A stretch of DNA of 64,000 nucleotides from JBBPYC01 sp965218765 (GCA_965218765.1 CBDCLU010000006.1:62001-126000); one strand, 5' to 3'; counted from the stretch's first letter, positions 34,204-43,402 are shown. Notes: generated by a model not told the origin, from the letters alone. A program made the numbers and translations.

Positions 34204-35352
34204 ATGAGCGCAACCATCAACACCAACATCATGTCCCTGAATGCACAGCGCAATCTGGGCATGAGCCAGGCTTCGCTGTCTACCTCGATGCAGCGGTTGT
34301 CGTCTGGCCTTCGCATCAACAGCGCCAAGGACGATGCAGCGGGCTTGGCGATTTCTGAGCGCATGACTGCGCAGGTCAAGGGCCTAAATCAGGCGGCTCG
34401 CAATGCCAATGACGGTATCTCTCTGGCGCAAACGGCCGAAGGTGCACTCAGCCAAGTCGGCAATAACCTTCAGCGCATGCGCGAACTGGCAGTGCAGTCG
34501 TCCAACGGTACCAACTCACAGGTCGACCGCGATGCAATGAACGCCGAGTTCACACAGCTCTCGTCGGAAATTCAGCGCGTTTCTGAGCAAACATCTTTCA
34601 ATGGCAGGAACCTGCTCGATGGTTCGTTCACCGGTGTGAGCTTTCAGGTTGGCGCAAACGCTGGCCAGACCATCACCATCGCAAACATCGCCAACGTGCA
34701 AACCGCATCACTTGGGGGCTCGACGACGCGAGTCGCTGGTGCTGTAGCCGCTAGCTCCATTACCGGTTTTGCCACTGCGATCGCCGCCGGTGACCTGACA
34801 ATCAATGGCACTGACGTGGGTGCGATTGCAGGTGCAGCCAACTCACAAGAGCGAGCTGGGCAAATTGCTGAGGCGATCAATCGCGTATCGGCTCAAACGG
34901 GTGTTGGCGCGTCTTACGATGCGGTTTCTGGGCAGCTCTCGTTGACTTCTGCCGCTGCGATCACAGTTGGCGGATCGGCGGCAGCAACGGACACTGGGCT
35001 GGCAACCGGCGCATTCGGCGCTTCCACCACGACTACAGGTATCGCTTCTCTGAACGTGTCTTCATTTACGAACAGCCAGATGTCGATCTCGCAACTAGAC
35101 AAGGCGCTCGCCTCAGTAAACAGTTCACGCGCCACGCTGGGCGCCATGCAGAATCGCTTCGAGTCAGTGGTCGCGAACGTACAGACTTCAGCAGAAAACA
35201 CGGCAGCCGCCCGCAGTCGCATTCAGGACGCTGATTTCGCTGCAGAAACTGCGAATCTGAGCCGCTCGCAGGTCCTGCAGCAGGCCGGCACCGCGATGAT
35301 TGCGCAGGCAAACCAGGCACCTCAGGGCGTGCTGGCACTGCTGCGCGGCTGA
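34204..35352 (+). CDS. fliC: Flagellin FliC
   Basis: Filament subunit, 382 residues. The N-terminal D0/D1 part is classical: SATINTNIMSLNAQRNLG, QRLSSGLRINSAKDDAAGLA and ISERMTAQVKGLNQAARNAN. The C-terminal D1/D0 part is MQNRFESVVANVQTSAENTA, ARSRIQDADFAAETANLSRS, ending LLRG. A short Thr/Ala-rich variable domain lies at about 180-290. The gene is more AT-rich and uses more varied codons than its neighbours. It is the only flagellin gene in the window and is followed by a strong hairpin and fliD. Confidence 0.98.
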   Translation: MSATINTNIMSLNAQRNLGMSQASLSTSMQRLSSGLRINSAKDDAAGLAISERMTAQVKGLNQAARNANDGISLAQTAEGALSQVGNNLQRMRELAVQSSNGTNSQVDRDAMNAEFTQLSSEIQRVSEQTSFNGRNLLDGSFTGVSFQVGANAGQTITIANIANVQTASLGGSTTRVAGAVAASSITGFATAIAAGDLTINGTDVGAIAGAANSQERAGQIAEAINRVSAQTGVGASYDAVSGQLSLTSAAAITVGGSAAATDTGLATGAFGASTTTTGIASLNVSSFTNSQMSISQLDKALASVNSSRATLGAMQNRFESVVANVQTSAENTAAARSRIQDADFAAETANLSRSQVLQQAGTAMIAQANQAPQGVLALLRG

Positions 35353-35418
35353 TCGCGCCGTTCGCAAAGCCACAAACAGGGGGCGTTTCACCGCACTCCT
35401 TCGGCTTATCACCAAAGG

Positions 35419-35453
35419 GCAGCGCACGGACAATCCGCCGTGCGCTGCTTTGC
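35419..35453 (+). terminator. Probable intrinsic terminator of fliC
   Basis: GCAGCGCACGG (35419-35429) and CCGTGCGCTGC (35438-35448) pair perfectly over 11 bp with an 8-base loop and are followed by TTTGCTACTT. It lies 66 bp past the fliC stop and 41 bp before fliD. Confidence 0.75.
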
Positions 35454-35488
35454 TACTTATTGCACGCTCCTCTGCGAAAGAACACCGA

Positions 35489-36952
35489 ATGCCCACCATC
35501 TCATCCGCCGGTATCGGCAGCGGCCTGGATGTCAACAGCATCGTGACGCAATTGATGGCGGTGGAGCGCCAGCCGCTTGCCGCACTGGCAACCAGGTCCC
35601 GTACGCTGGACAGCAAGATCTCTGCATTCGGCTCGATCAAGTCGCAGTTGTCCACGCTCGGCGACGCGGTTGCCAAGCTGGCGTCGGCAAAGACCTGGGA
35701 CGCGAAGTCGGCGACGTCGTCCAATGGCGCGGCAGTCGGCGTCAATGTGTCCGACAGCAGCCTGGCCGCAGCCACTTCGTTCAGCGTGGCGGTGTCGCAA
35801 CTGGCCCGTGGCCAGTCGGTCGCCTCGAATGCGGTGGGAACCAACGCTGGATTCGGCAGCGGGAGTCTGTCGATCCAGCTCGGCACTTGGAACGGCGGTG
35901 GTTCGAGTGGCAGCAGTACAACTTTCAGCCCGGGCGCGGACAGTCCTTTCGCCGTGTCGGTCAGTGAAGGGGATACCCTTTCCATGATCGCCGCCAAGAT
36001 CAATGCTGCCGACGGCGGCGTGAATGCGACAGTGCTGCGCGACCCCAGCGGGGATCGGTTGCTTCTTAATTCGAAATCCACCGGCCAGTCTGCGGGATTC
36101 CGCGTGCAAGCGACCGATGATGTAGGCAGCGCCAGTACTTCAGGCTTGAGTTTGGCGGCGCTCGCATTCGATCCGACAGCCGGCCCTGGCGGCATGGCAG
36201 CCAACCCGGTGCAGTACGCGCTTGACACCCAGGCGGCCATTAACGGTATTGCGGTCACGTCGTCCACCCGGGTGCTCGACAACACGGTGCCGGGCCTTGC
36301 TCTCAGCGTGTCGCAAGTCACGTCGGAGCCGGTGCAGATCGCGGTCGGCGACGACACGGCTGCGATGCGCAGTGCGATCGATGGCTTCGTCAGCTCCTAC
36401 AACGCGATGAACGGCGTGCTGAACGCGGCCACCAAGTACGATGCATCGACGAAGACCGGCGCGCTGCTGCAAGGGGACTCGACCACAGTTGGCCTGCAGT
36501 CAGCGCTGCGCCGCATGATCGGCGCGCTCTCGGGCGGCGGCGCGTTGCAGCGGTTATCCGATCTGGGGGTTTCGGTCGGCAAGGACGCGGGCAATCTGGT
36601 GGTTGACCCGGCCCGGCTGGACACGGCGCTGAAGTCGCCGCAGGCGGTCAAACAGTTCCTGTCTGCCGCCATTGATCCGACCAGCGACAGCGCCACCGGA
36701 TTTGCGTCCCGTTTCGCTGCGTTTGCTCGGGCGGCAGTCGCCAGCGACGGTTCCCTCGGCAGCAAGGCCACCGCGCTGCAGTCACAAAAAACCGGGCTGA
36801 GCCGCGACCAAGATCGGCTGAATGACCGGCTCACGCTGGTTGAACAGCGATTGCGCAAGCAGTACGGCTCGCTCGACACCAAGGTCGGTTCGCTGACCGC
36901 ACTGAATAACTACATCAGCCAGCAGATTGCGCAGTGGAACCGATCGACTTGA
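35489..36952 (+). CDS. fliD: Flagellar filament cap protein FliD (HAP2)
   Basis: Pentameric filament cap, 487 residues from ATG 35489 (MPTISSAGIGSGLDVNSIVT, then QLMAVERQPLAAL). The N-terminal GIGSGLDVNSIV block is diagnostic. The C-terminal part has a long coiled coil (LSRDQDRLNDRLTLVEQRLR then KQYGSLDTKVGSLTALNNYI). The centre contains PGLALSVSQVTSEPVQIAVG. The frame is open upstream to 35300, inside fliC, which is a shadow. It is downstream of fliC in the usual fliC-fliD-fliS order. Confidence 0.96.
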   Translation: MPTISSAGIGSGLDVNSIVTQLMAVERQPLAALATRSRTLDSKISAFGSIKSQLSTLGDAVAKLASAKTWDAKSATSSNGAAVGVNVSDSSLAAATSFSVAVSQLARGQSVASNAVGTNAGFGSGSLSIQLGTWNGGGSSGSSTTFSPGADSPFAVSVSEGDTLSMIAAKINAADGGVNATVLRDPSGDRLLLNSKSTGQSAGFRVQATDDVGSASTSGLSLAALAFDPTAGPGGMAANPVQYALDTQAAINGIAVTSSTRVLDNTVPGLALSVSQVTSEPVQIAVGDDTAAMRSAIDGFVSSYNAMNGVLNAATKYDASTKTGALLQGDSTTVGLQSALRRMIGALSGGGALQRLSDLGVSVGKDAGNLVVDPARLDTALKSPQAVKQFLSAAIDPTSDSATGFASRFAAFARAAVASDGSLGSKATALQSQKTGLSRDQDRLNDRLTLVEQRLRKQYGSLDTKVGSLTALNNYISQQIAQWNRST

Positions 36953-36975
36953 GCAATCGACGCGACAAATTTTGA

Positions 36976-37003
36976 TTCAGATTTGCTCGTCGAATGCCGA
37001 TAA
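36976..37003 (+). promoter_or_regulatory. Probable sigma-28 promoter before fliS
   Basis: TTCAGATT at 36976-36983, 12 bases, then an exact FliA -10 GCCGATAA at 36996-37003. It lies in the fliD-fliS gap, 33 bp before the fliS start. Confidence 0.6.
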
Positions 37004-37035
37004 CTCAAGTGTGAACTGACCAGGAACCCATTGCC

Positions 37036-37482
37036 ATGTATACCCCTCCAAGCCTGCGCGTTGCGAACGCCTACCGAACCGTTGCTGCGACGTCGATCGT
37101 CGATGGCGCCAGCCCGCATCGGCTGATCGAACTGCTGTTCGACGGCCTGCAACAGGCGCTGAACGCCGCACAGGGAGCTCTTGCGCGCCAGGACATCGGC
37201 GGCAAGGGCGTGCAGATCCAGCGTGCGGTGCGCATTCTGGAAGAGGGGCTGAAGGGGGGTCTGGACGAAGCACGCGGCGGTGCGCTGGCCGAGCGGCTGC
37301 GCTCGCTCTACGAATACTGCACCGAGCGGCTCACGCACGCAAATCTGCACAACGATGCGGCGGCTCTGGTGGAGGTCTCATCATTGATTGCGCCAGTCGC
37401 ACAGGCGTGGAAAGAGATCGGCGGCAACGGCCATGTCGTCGCAGCGGCAGCGCCTGCGGCACTGGCACCGCGTAGCGCCTGA
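37036..37482 (+). CDS. fliS: Flagellin export chaperone FliS
   Basis: Prevents flagellin from polymerising in the cytoplasm. It has 148 residues. The N-terminus MYTPPSLRVANAYRTVAATS is followed by ASPHRLIELLFDGLQQALNA, the family signature; the end of the four-helix bundle is SSLIAPVAQAWKEIG. A candidate FliA promoter lies just upstream although fliD is only 83 bp away, so it may be read both from fliD and independently. fliT follows 12 bp later. Confidence 0.96.
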   Translation: MYTPPSLRVANAYRTVAATSIVDGASPHRLIELLFDGLQQALNAAQGALARQDIGGKGVQIQRAVRILEEGLKGGLDEARGGALAERLRSLYEYCTERLTHANLHNDAAALVEVSSLIAPVAQAWKEIGGNGHVVAAAAPAALAPRSA

Positions 37483-37494
37483 CCGGGAAGTCAC

Positions 37495-37794
37495 ATGAAG
37501 AACAGACTGCTGGACTACTACCTTGCGATCGAGCGAGCCAGCCGGCTCATGCTGGAAGCCGCGCGTGAGGAAGACTGGGATGCCGTGGTGCGCGGCGAGG
37601 GCGCCTGTGCGGTGCTGATCGAGCAGCTGCGCTTCATGGCGAAGAGCCTGCAGCTGTCCAGCGAAGAGCGGTTGCAGAAGATGCGCGTGATGCAGCAGAT
37701 CCTCAAAAACGATGCCGAAATCCGGGTGCTGGCCGAGCCCTGGTTGTCCAGCTTCGGTCAGCTGTTCGAGCTGAATGCCCGCGTGACGCATTAA
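37495..37794 (+). CDS. fliT: Flagellar export chaperone FliT
   Basis: A 99-residue helical protein after fliS, matching FliT in length and position. FliT escorts FliD and, in enterobacteria, inhibits FlhDC. Sequence LLDYYLAIERASRLMLEAAR, VVRGEGACAVLIEQLRFMAK and QKMRVMQQILKNDAEIRVLA shows the helix pattern typical of this low-identity family. Called chiefly on context. A hairpin (37808-37825) follows the stop. Confidence 0.8.
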   Translation: MKNRLLDYYLAIERASRLMLEAAREEDWDAVVRGEGACAVLIEQLRFMAKSLQLSSEERLQKMRVMQQILKNDAEIRVLAEPWLSSFGQLFELNARVTH

Positions 37795-37807
37795 CGCCGC
37801 GCCTGCG

Positions 37808-37825
37808 TGCCGGTAATGGCCGGCA
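37808..37825 (+). terminator. Weak hairpin after fliT
   Basis: TGCCGG and CCGGCA pair over 6 bp around a TAATGG loop. No T-run follows, so it may only protect the mRNA end. Confidence 0.35.
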
Positions 37826-37939
37826 GAGATGCAGCAAACATCACGTTTCCGCGCAATCTCGCCAGTCCTTGAAGCCGGCGCAGCGGGGGCTCAGCGGAAG
37901 CCGTGGCGCTGGCTGAAGTCAGCTGCTGGCATCACGCCC

Positions 37940-37991
37940 GGTGGAGGCAAGCCGATAGCCGACCGCAGGGGGCAAAGCCTGCAGGGTCCAG
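37940..37991 (-). repeat. Degenerate half copy of the dispersed repeat (3' of fliE)
   Basis: The right half, GGTGGAGGCAAGCCGATAGC followed by CGACCGCAGGG and AAAGCCTGCAGGG, resembles copies 2-4 and lies directly before the reversed fliE stop at 37992. The left half is not recognisable. Confidence 0.6.
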
Positions 37992-38297
37992 TCAGACCTG
38001 CATGTTCATGATGTCGGTGTAGGCCTGCACCATGCGGTTGCGCACATGCAGCGTCGCTTGGAAACCGATCTGTGCCTTCTGGATCGCCACCATGGTTTCC
38101 TCAAGGCCGACCTTCGGGTTCTCCAGCTGCACTTCACGCTGCAGCGTACCGGCCTGATGTTGCGCTGCGCTGACCGAACGCAGGGCACCGGCGAACATTT
38201 CCGAGAATCCATCGGCCGAAGCCTTGGGCACAGCCTTCAGTGCCGCGCCGAGCTGCGCATTGATGGGGGCGACGTTCAGAGCGGAGAAAGAGTCCAT
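37992..38297 (-). CDS. fliE: Flagellar MS-ring/rod junction protein FliE
   Basis: Links the MS ring to the proximal rod and is the first exported substrate. It has 101 residues. The C-terminal half is highly typical: SWEMFAGALRSV-like FSEMFAGALRSVSAAQHQAG, then LEETMVAIQKAQIGFQATLH and VRNRMVQAYTDIMNMQV. It is transcribed away from fliF, with which it shares a 152-bp intergenic region. A decayed repeat copy abuts its stop. Confidence 0.96.
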   Translation of the reverse strand: MDSFSALNVAPINAQLGAALKAVPKASADGFSEMFAGALRSVSAAQHQAGTLQREVQLENPKVGLEETMVAIQKAQIGFQATLHVRNRMVQAYTDIMNMQV

Positions 38298-38361
38298 GCG
38301 CCGGATCGTATGGTCAAGGCGTTCAGGCGAAGGCTCGGAAATGCGCCGGAAAGCAGCGTCT

Positions 38362-38399
38362 TTTCAAGTGCATGGGTCGATTGCGGCGATCGAATAATC
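38362..38399 (+). promoter_or_regulatory. Candidate class 2 flagellar promoter element upstream of fliF
   Basis: TTTCAAG at 38362-38368, 21 bases, TCGAATAATC at 38390-38399. The same two words, 20 bases apart, lie upstream of fliL (45878-45914). The AATAATC part may serve as a sigma-70 -10 box for an FlhDC-activated promoter. It is 50 bp from the fliF ATG. Confidence 0.5.
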
Positions 38400-38449
38400 G
38401 GCGTCGAGCAAGAGGCATCGGGCTTCTCGCCGCACCCACGCCGCCGCCC

Positions 38450-40174
38450 ATGTCCGCCGTTGCCGATCTTTCCATGCCCGTTGTCAGCGACGCTGCTGCC
38501 AGGCCTTCGAGCCTGTCGGACCGGCTCGGCGCGCTCGACCGCAGCCAGCGTCTGAAGCTGCTGATCGGCGCTGTGCTGTTGATCGCGCTGGTGGCTGGTG
38601 CCGTCGTGCTCGGGCGCCAGCCGGACTGGCGCGTGCTCTACGCCAATCTGGGCGACAAGGACGGTGGCGCGGTGGTCGCGCAGCTTGCCCAGATGAACGT
38701 GCCTTACAAATACACGGAAGGCGGCGGCGCGATTCTGGTGCCGGCTGAAAAAGTCCATGACCTGCGGCTGAAGCTGGCATCGCTCGGGCTGCCCAAGGGC
38801 TCGATCGGCGGCTTCGAGCTGTCGGAAAACAACCGTTTCGGCATGACGCAGTTTCAGGAGCGCCTGAGCTTTCAGCGTGGCCTGGAGGGCGAGCTCACGC
38901 GCTCGATCCAGGGGCTGGCTTCGGTGCAGAGCGCGCGCGTGCACCTCGCATTGCCGAGCCAGAACGGGTTTTTTCGCGAGCAGCAAAAGCCGTCGGCCTC
39001 GGTGCTGCTGACCTTGCATCCGGGCCGCGCGCTGGAGCGCAGCCAGATTGCCGGCATCGTGCACCTGGTGGCGTCCAGCGTGCCGGAACTCAAGCCTGGC
39101 GCGGTCAGCGTGCTCGACGACAGCGGCAAGCTGCTGTCCGACAGTGCAGACGCGCCGAACGGTTCGGCCGATGCGCAGCAGCTGCAATATCAGCAGCAGA
39201 TCGAGCAGCAATACGCGCGCCGCATCCTCGACATACTGGAGCCGGTGGTCGGGCGTCAGAATGTCAAAGCGCAGGTATCGGCCGATCTCGACTTCTCGCA
39301 GACCGAAGCCACGGTGGAAGAGCACCGCCCGAACCTGTCCGCACAGGCCAGCGCGGTGCGCAGCCAGCAGACGGTGGAGACCACCGGCGCGCAGCCTTCC
39401 GCTGCGCCGTCGGGCGTGCCCGGTGCGACGTCGAACCAGCCGCCGGGGCCGTCGTCGGCGCCAATAAATGGCAAGGCCGCACCGCTGGCGCCGGCAGCCG
39501 GGCCCAAGCCCGCGCCCACTGCCGGCCCGGGCCGGCGCGAGTCGACCATCAACTACGAGGTCGACAAGACCGTGAAGACGGTGCGCAGCGCGACCGGTCA
39601 GGTACGCCGGCTGAACGCTGCGGTCGTGATCAATGCGGCCGGTGCCACGCCGCTGACCGAGCAGCAGATCGAGCAGATGACCGCGCTGGTGCGCGAGACG
39701 ATCGGCTTCAGCAAGGAGCGGGGCGATTCGGTCAGCCTGATGAACACGCCGTTTCTGCTGCAAAGCGGACCGGTCCAGCCGGAGTTGCCGTTCTGGCGCG
39801 ATCCGCAGACGCTCGAACTGGCGCGAGGTTTTGCCTGGCCAGTCGGTCTCGTGCTGCTCGGCGCGATCGTGCTGCTGGGCCTGGTGCGCCCAGGCCTGAA
39901 GGCGATGGCGGTGCGGCCGACGCCGCTGGCGCCGCTGGGTCGGACACTCGATGCGATCGAAGGCGAAGCGCCTTCGCGGCCCGCGCTGGAGCTGCCGCGG
40001 CCCGGCGACGGCGTTGCCACAAGTAGCGGCAGCGCAGCGCTGCCCGCGCCCGACGAGGCGCAGACCGAGCAGGCACGGCTCGAAGGCGCGCGCCACATGG
40101 CGCGCGAGAACCCGTTAGCGGTGGCCAACATCGTCAAGGCATGGGTGCATGGCGATGCGCCCGCGGCGGCCTGA
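38450..40174 (+). CDS. fliF: Flagellar MS-ring protein FliF
   Basis: Base of the flagellum in the inner membrane. It has 574 residues from ATG 38450. Two membrane segments: about 34-52 (LLIGAVLLIALVAGAVVLG) and about 460-480 (GFAWPVGLVLLGAIVLLGLV). The periplasmic ring-building domains contain VLYANLGDKDGGAVVAQLAQ and ELTRSIQGLASVQSARVHLA. The cytoplasmic C-terminal RHMARENPLAVANIVKAWVH-like end is the FliG-binding segment. The linker at about 330-370 is Pro/Ala-rich. First gene of fliFGHIJK. Confidence 0.97.
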   Translation: MSAVADLSMPVVSDAAARPSSLSDRLGALDRSQRLKLLIGAVLLIALVAGAVVLGRQPDWRVLYANLGDKDGGAVVAQLAQMNVPYKYTEGGGAILVPAEKVHDLRLKLASLGLPKGSIGGFELSENNRFGMTQFQERLSFQRGLEGELTRSIQGLASVQSARVHLALPSQNGFFREQQKPSASVLLTLHPGRALERSQIAGIVHLVASSVPELKPGAVSVLDDSGKLLSDSADAPNGSADAQQLQYQQQIEQQYARRILDILEPVVGRQNVKAQVSADLDFSQTEATVEEHRPNLSAQASAVRSQQTVETTGAQPSAAPSGVPGATSNQPPGPSSAPINGKAAPLAPAAGPKPAPTAGPGRRESTINYEVDKTVKTVRSATGQVRRLNAAVVINAAGATPLTEQQIEQMTALVRETIGFSKERGDSVSLMNTPFLLQSGPVQPELPFWRDPQTLELARGFAWPVGLVLLGAIVLLGLVRPGLKAMAVRPTPLAPLGRTLDAIEGEAPSRPALELPRPGDGVATSSGSAALPAPDEAQTEQARLEGARHMARENPLAVANIVKAWVHGDAPAAA

Positions 40175-40222
40175 TGTCGGCAGTGCTGCCGCCGGCCGCC
40201 CGCTGCTTCGGACCCGCCCGCC

Positions 40223-41218
40223 ATGGATGACAAGGGACTGAACGACGCCGCGATTTTGCTGATGTCGCTCGGCGAGCGCGAGGCGGGCCAGGTGCTGCGG
40301 CATCTGTCGCCGCGCGAAGTGCAAAAGCTAGGCGAGACGATCGCCAAGACGCGCGCGGTCTCGCGCGAACGGCTCGGCGAGGTGGCGGACCGGTTCGTCG
40401 CGGCCACCGCCGGTCAGAGCCTATTCGCGGCCGACACCGGCGACTACGTGCGCGCGGTGCTGCAGCATGCGCTGGGCAACGAGAAGGCTGCGATCCTGGT
40501 CGATCGCATCCTGCAGCCGAACGACTTCTCGAGCATCGAGAACCTCAAGTGGATGGATGCGCCGTCGGTCGCCGAGGTGCTGAAGTTCGAACACCCGCAG
40601 ATCGTCGCTGCGATCCTGGTGCATCTGGAGCCCGAGCACGCGGCGGCGATCCTGGGGCTGCTGCCGGAAATCCAGCGCACGGAGGTGCTGCTGAGGGTCG
40701 CGACGCTGGAAGGCATCAATCCGGCAGCACTCGACGATCTGAACGATGTGATGCTGCGTGTGCTGAACAGTGGCGGCAAGCTGAAGAAACCGTCGCTCGG
40801 CGGGCCGAAGACCGCGGCCGGCATGATCAATCTGCTCGGGGACGGCATCGACACCCAGGCGGTCGATGCGATCCGAGACTACGACCCCGATCTGGCGCAG
40901 GAAATCGCCGACCTGATGTTCGTGTTCGACGACGTGCTGAAGCTCGACAACAAGTCGCTGCAGCTCGTGCTGAAGGAAATCGCGTCCGAGACGCTGATCG
41001 TCGCGCTCAAAGGCGCGGCGCCGGCGCTGCGCGACAAGTTCCTCTCCAACATGTCGAGCCGCGCAGCCGAAGCGCTGCGCGAAGACCTGGACGGTCGTGG
41101 CCCGATTCGGCTGTCCGAAGTGGAAGCACAGCAAAAGGAAATTCTGAAGGCGCTGCGCCGGTTGTCCGACGAAGGTCAGATCGCGCTCGGCGGAAGCAGC
41201 GGTGGCGGCTTTGTCTGA
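40223..41218 (+). CDS. fliG: Flagellar motor switch protein FliG
   Basis: Rotor subunit that contacts MotA and FliM. It has 331 residues, normal length. The N-terminus LNDAAILLMSLGEREAGQVL binds FliF; the middle has EHPQIVAAILVHLEPEHAAA (EHPQ motif) and the C-terminal charged helix for MotA is ALKGAAPALRDKFLSNMSSR with RAAEALREDLDGRGPIRLSE. Its last 17 bases overlap fliH. It follows fliF by 48 bp. Confidence 0.98.
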   Translation: MDDKGLNDAAILLMSLGEREAGQVLRHLSPREVQKLGETIAKTRAVSRERLGEVADRFVAATAGQSLFAADTGDYVRAVLQHALGNEKAAILVDRILQPNDFSSIENLKWMDAPSVAEVLKFEHPQIVAAILVHLEPEHAAAILGLLPEIQRTEVLLRVATLEGINPAALDDLNDVMLRVLNSGGKLKKPSLGGPKTAAGMINLLGDGIDTQAVDAIRDYDPDLAQEIADLMFVFDDVLKLDNKSLQLVLKEIASETLIVALKGAAPALRDKFLSNMSSRAAEALREDLDGRGPIRLSEVEAQQKEILKALRRLSDEGQIALGGSSGGGFV

Positions 41219-41921
41219 TCGGCCCTTGCGCAGGGCGTTGATTCCCGGCGAGCAGATCGCGGGCTTTCAGCGCTGGCGGTTCGCGGCCGTCGATGGCGAG
41301 CCGGACGAGCCGCACGAGCCGGCCGACACGATCGACCAGCCGGCGTTGGAGGCGGCGCGCCAGCTCGGTTTCGAGGAGGGCATCGAGACCGGCCGCGCGC
41401 AGGCGCTGGCCGAGGCGGCGCAGCAGCTCGACGACTACATCGCAGGCCAGGGCCGCGCCGCGGCCGAGCGCTTCGCCGCACTGTTCGATGCCGCCGAAGC
41501 GCGGCTGCTCGAGGCCGAACAGACGATGGCGCGCGGCACGCTGGAGATTGCGTGCGCGCTCGCGCGCCGCGTGTTGCGGCACGAGATCGCCACCAATCCA
41601 AATACGCTGGAGCCGGTCGTCCGGGAGGCGTTGAGCATGCTGCTGGGCGACGGCAAGAGCGCGCGCGTGCGGTTGTCGCACGCCGACTTCGACATGCTCG
41701 ACGAGCCGCTGCGCGCCGAATTTTCGAGCCGCTCGGTGACGGTGGTGGCCGACGTCGCGATTCAGCCCGGCGACTGCCTGATCGAGTCGGCTGGTGCGGT
41801 GGTGGATGGCGGTGCCGCTTCGCGCTGGACGCGCGCGGTGGCCAGCCTGGGTCTGTTGTTGCCATGGTCGACACGGGCAAGCGACCGCGCAGGCGTTGGA
41901 GGCGAGCGTGCAACCGACTGA
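41202..41921 (+). CDS. fliH: Flagellar export ATPase regulator FliH
   Basis: Stator-like negative regulator that links the FliI ATPase to the C ring. It has 239 residues. The middle contains GFEEGIETGRAQALAEAAQQ, a GxxxG-rich helical stretch typical of FliH; the C-terminal V-ATPase E-like domain ends with GDCLIESAGAVVDGGAASRW. It overlaps fliG by 17 bp at the start and fliI by 14 bp at the end, so translation of the three is coupled. Confidence 0.93.
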   Translation: MAALSDRPLRRALIPGEQIAGFQRWRFAAVDGEPDEPHEPADTIDQPALEAARQLGFEEGIETGRAQALAEAAQQLDDYIAGQGRAAAERFAALFDAAEARLLEAEQTMARGTLEIACALARRVLRHEIATNPNTLEPVVREALSMLLGDGKSARVRLSHADFDMLDEPLRAEFSSRSVTVVADVAIQPGDCLIESAGAVVDGGAASRWTRAVASLGLLLPWSTRASDRAGVGGERATD

Positions 41922-43356
41922 CGACGTCGACGAGGTGCAGGCACCGGATGCCGACGACGGGCGAGCACCTGAGACGAGCGTCTGGGCGCGCTTCATGGAC
42001 AATGCGCTGGCGCGCGCGCGCAGCGACGCCGGGCTTGAGCTGCGCGGCACGCTGACCCGGCTGGCTGGCCTGGTGCTGGAGGCGACCGGCGTGCGCGCCT
42101 CGGTCGGTTCGCAATGCCTGGTGCGCAGCGGCGCGCAGCCCGCGGTGCTCGCCGAAGTGGTGGGTTTCGCGAACGACAGGGCCTTCCTGATGCCCGCTGG
42201 TGACCTGCATGGCCTGTCCAACGGCGCCAGCGTGGCGCTGTCGGCGCCGTACGTGCCGGTGCCGCGCCTGGGCGAGCCGGACCGGCATCTGCACGTGCGG
42301 CCCGGCGCGCTGCGGCTGCCGCTGGGCAACGGGCTGCTGGGCCGGGTCGTCGATGCGCAGGGCCATCCGCTCGATCCGCTCGGGCCCTTGATGGACGTGC
42401 AGGCGACGCCGCTCGATCGACAGCCGATCAACGCGATGGATCGGGACCCGGTGCGTGAGCCGCTGGACACCGGCGTGCGATCCATCAACGCGTTGCTGAC
42501 GGTCGGCCGCGGCCAGCGCATCGGCTTGTTCGCGGGCTCCGGCGTCGGCAAAAGCGTGCTGCTCGGCATGATGGCGCGCTACACGGAAGCCGACGTGATC
42601 GTGGTCGGGCTGATCGGCGAGCGCGGCCGCGAGGTCAAGGAGTTCATCGAGGACATCCTCGGGCCGGAAGGCCGCGCGCGCTCGGTCGTGGTGGCGGCGC
42701 CGGCCGACGGCCCGCCGCTGCTGCGCATGCAGGGCGCGGCGTACGCGACCGCCGTGGCCGAGCATTTTCGTGACCAGGGACAGCATGTGCTGCTGCTGAT
42801 GGACTCGCTCACGCGCTATGCGATGGCGCAGCGCGAGATTGCGCTTGCGATCGGCGAGCCGCCGGCCACCAAAGGCTATCCCCCGTCGTGCTTCGCGAAG
42901 CTGCCGCAACTGGTCGAGCGCAGCGGCAACGGCTTGAACGGCGTCGGCTCGATCACCGCGTTCTACACCGTGCTGTCCGAAGGCGACGACCAGCAGGACC
43001 CGATCGCCGACGCCGCGCGCGCGATCCTGGACGGCCACATCGTGCTGTCGCGCGGCCTTGCCGAAGAGGCACACTTTCCGGCGATCGACATCGAGCAGTC
43101 GGCTTCGCGCGTGATGCACAACGTGGTGTCGGCCGAGCACAACGACTGGGCGCGCCGTTTTCGCGCGATCTATTCGCGTTATCGCAAAAGCCGTGACCTG
43201 ATCCGCGTGGGTGCATACCTGATGGGCAGCGATCCGGCGCTCGACCAGGCGATCGCACTGCAACCCGAAATGGGCGCGTTCCTGCAACAGGACATGCACG
43301 AAGCCGCCACGTTGACGCACAGCGTCGGCGGCATGGCTGCCTTGCTGCAACGCTGA
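41908..43356 (+). CDS. fliI: Flagellum-specific ATPase FliI
   Basis: Hexameric ATPase that helps deliver export substrates. It has 482 residues from GTG 41908, which has GGAGGCGA just upstream. The frame is open back to 41794, but that part overlaps fliH. The Walker A motif GSGVGKS is at about 210-216, the Walker B strand is VLLLMDSLTRYAMAQREIAL, and the family block AIGEPPATKGYPPSCFAKLP follows. A 20-residue acidic N-terminal stretch precedes the FliH-binding helix (RFMDNALARARSDAGLELRG). Confidence 0.97.
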   Translation: MQPTDDVDEVQAPDADDGRAPETSVWARFMDNALARARSDAGLELRGTLTRLAGLVLEATGVRASVGSQCLVRSGAQPAVLAEVVGFANDRAFLMPAGDLHGLSNGASVALSAPYVPVPRLGEPDRHLHVRPGALRLPLGNGLLGRVVDAQGHPLDPLGPLMDVQATPLDRQPINAMDRDPVREPLDTGVRSINALLTVGRGQRIGLFAGSGVGKSVLLGMMARYTEADVIVVGLIGERGREVKEFIEDILGPEGRARSVVVAAPADGPPLLRMQGAAYATAVAEHFRDQGQHVLLLMDSLTRYAMAQREIALAIGEPPATKGYPPSCFAKLPQLVERSGNGLNGVGSITAFYTVLSEGDDQQDPIADAARAILDGHIVLSRGLAEEAHFPAIDIEQSASRVMHNVVSAEHNDWARRFRAIYSRYRKSRDLIRVGAYLMGSDPALDQAIALQPEMGAFLQQDMHEAATLTHSVGGMAALLQR

Positions 43357-43402
43357 CCCCTCAACGGCCGCACACACTTTTTCCCACTGGAAGGAACCTC
43401 CG

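Noticed and set aside
37799..37940. Small gene between fliT and fliE
   Set aside because: Only short open frames without a ribosome site; the region holds a hairpin and the remains of a repeat.
38276..40096. A 606-codon open frame on the minus strand, opposite fliF
   Set aside because: Antisense shadow of fliF; no recognisable domain and codon composition typical of reversed coding DNA.
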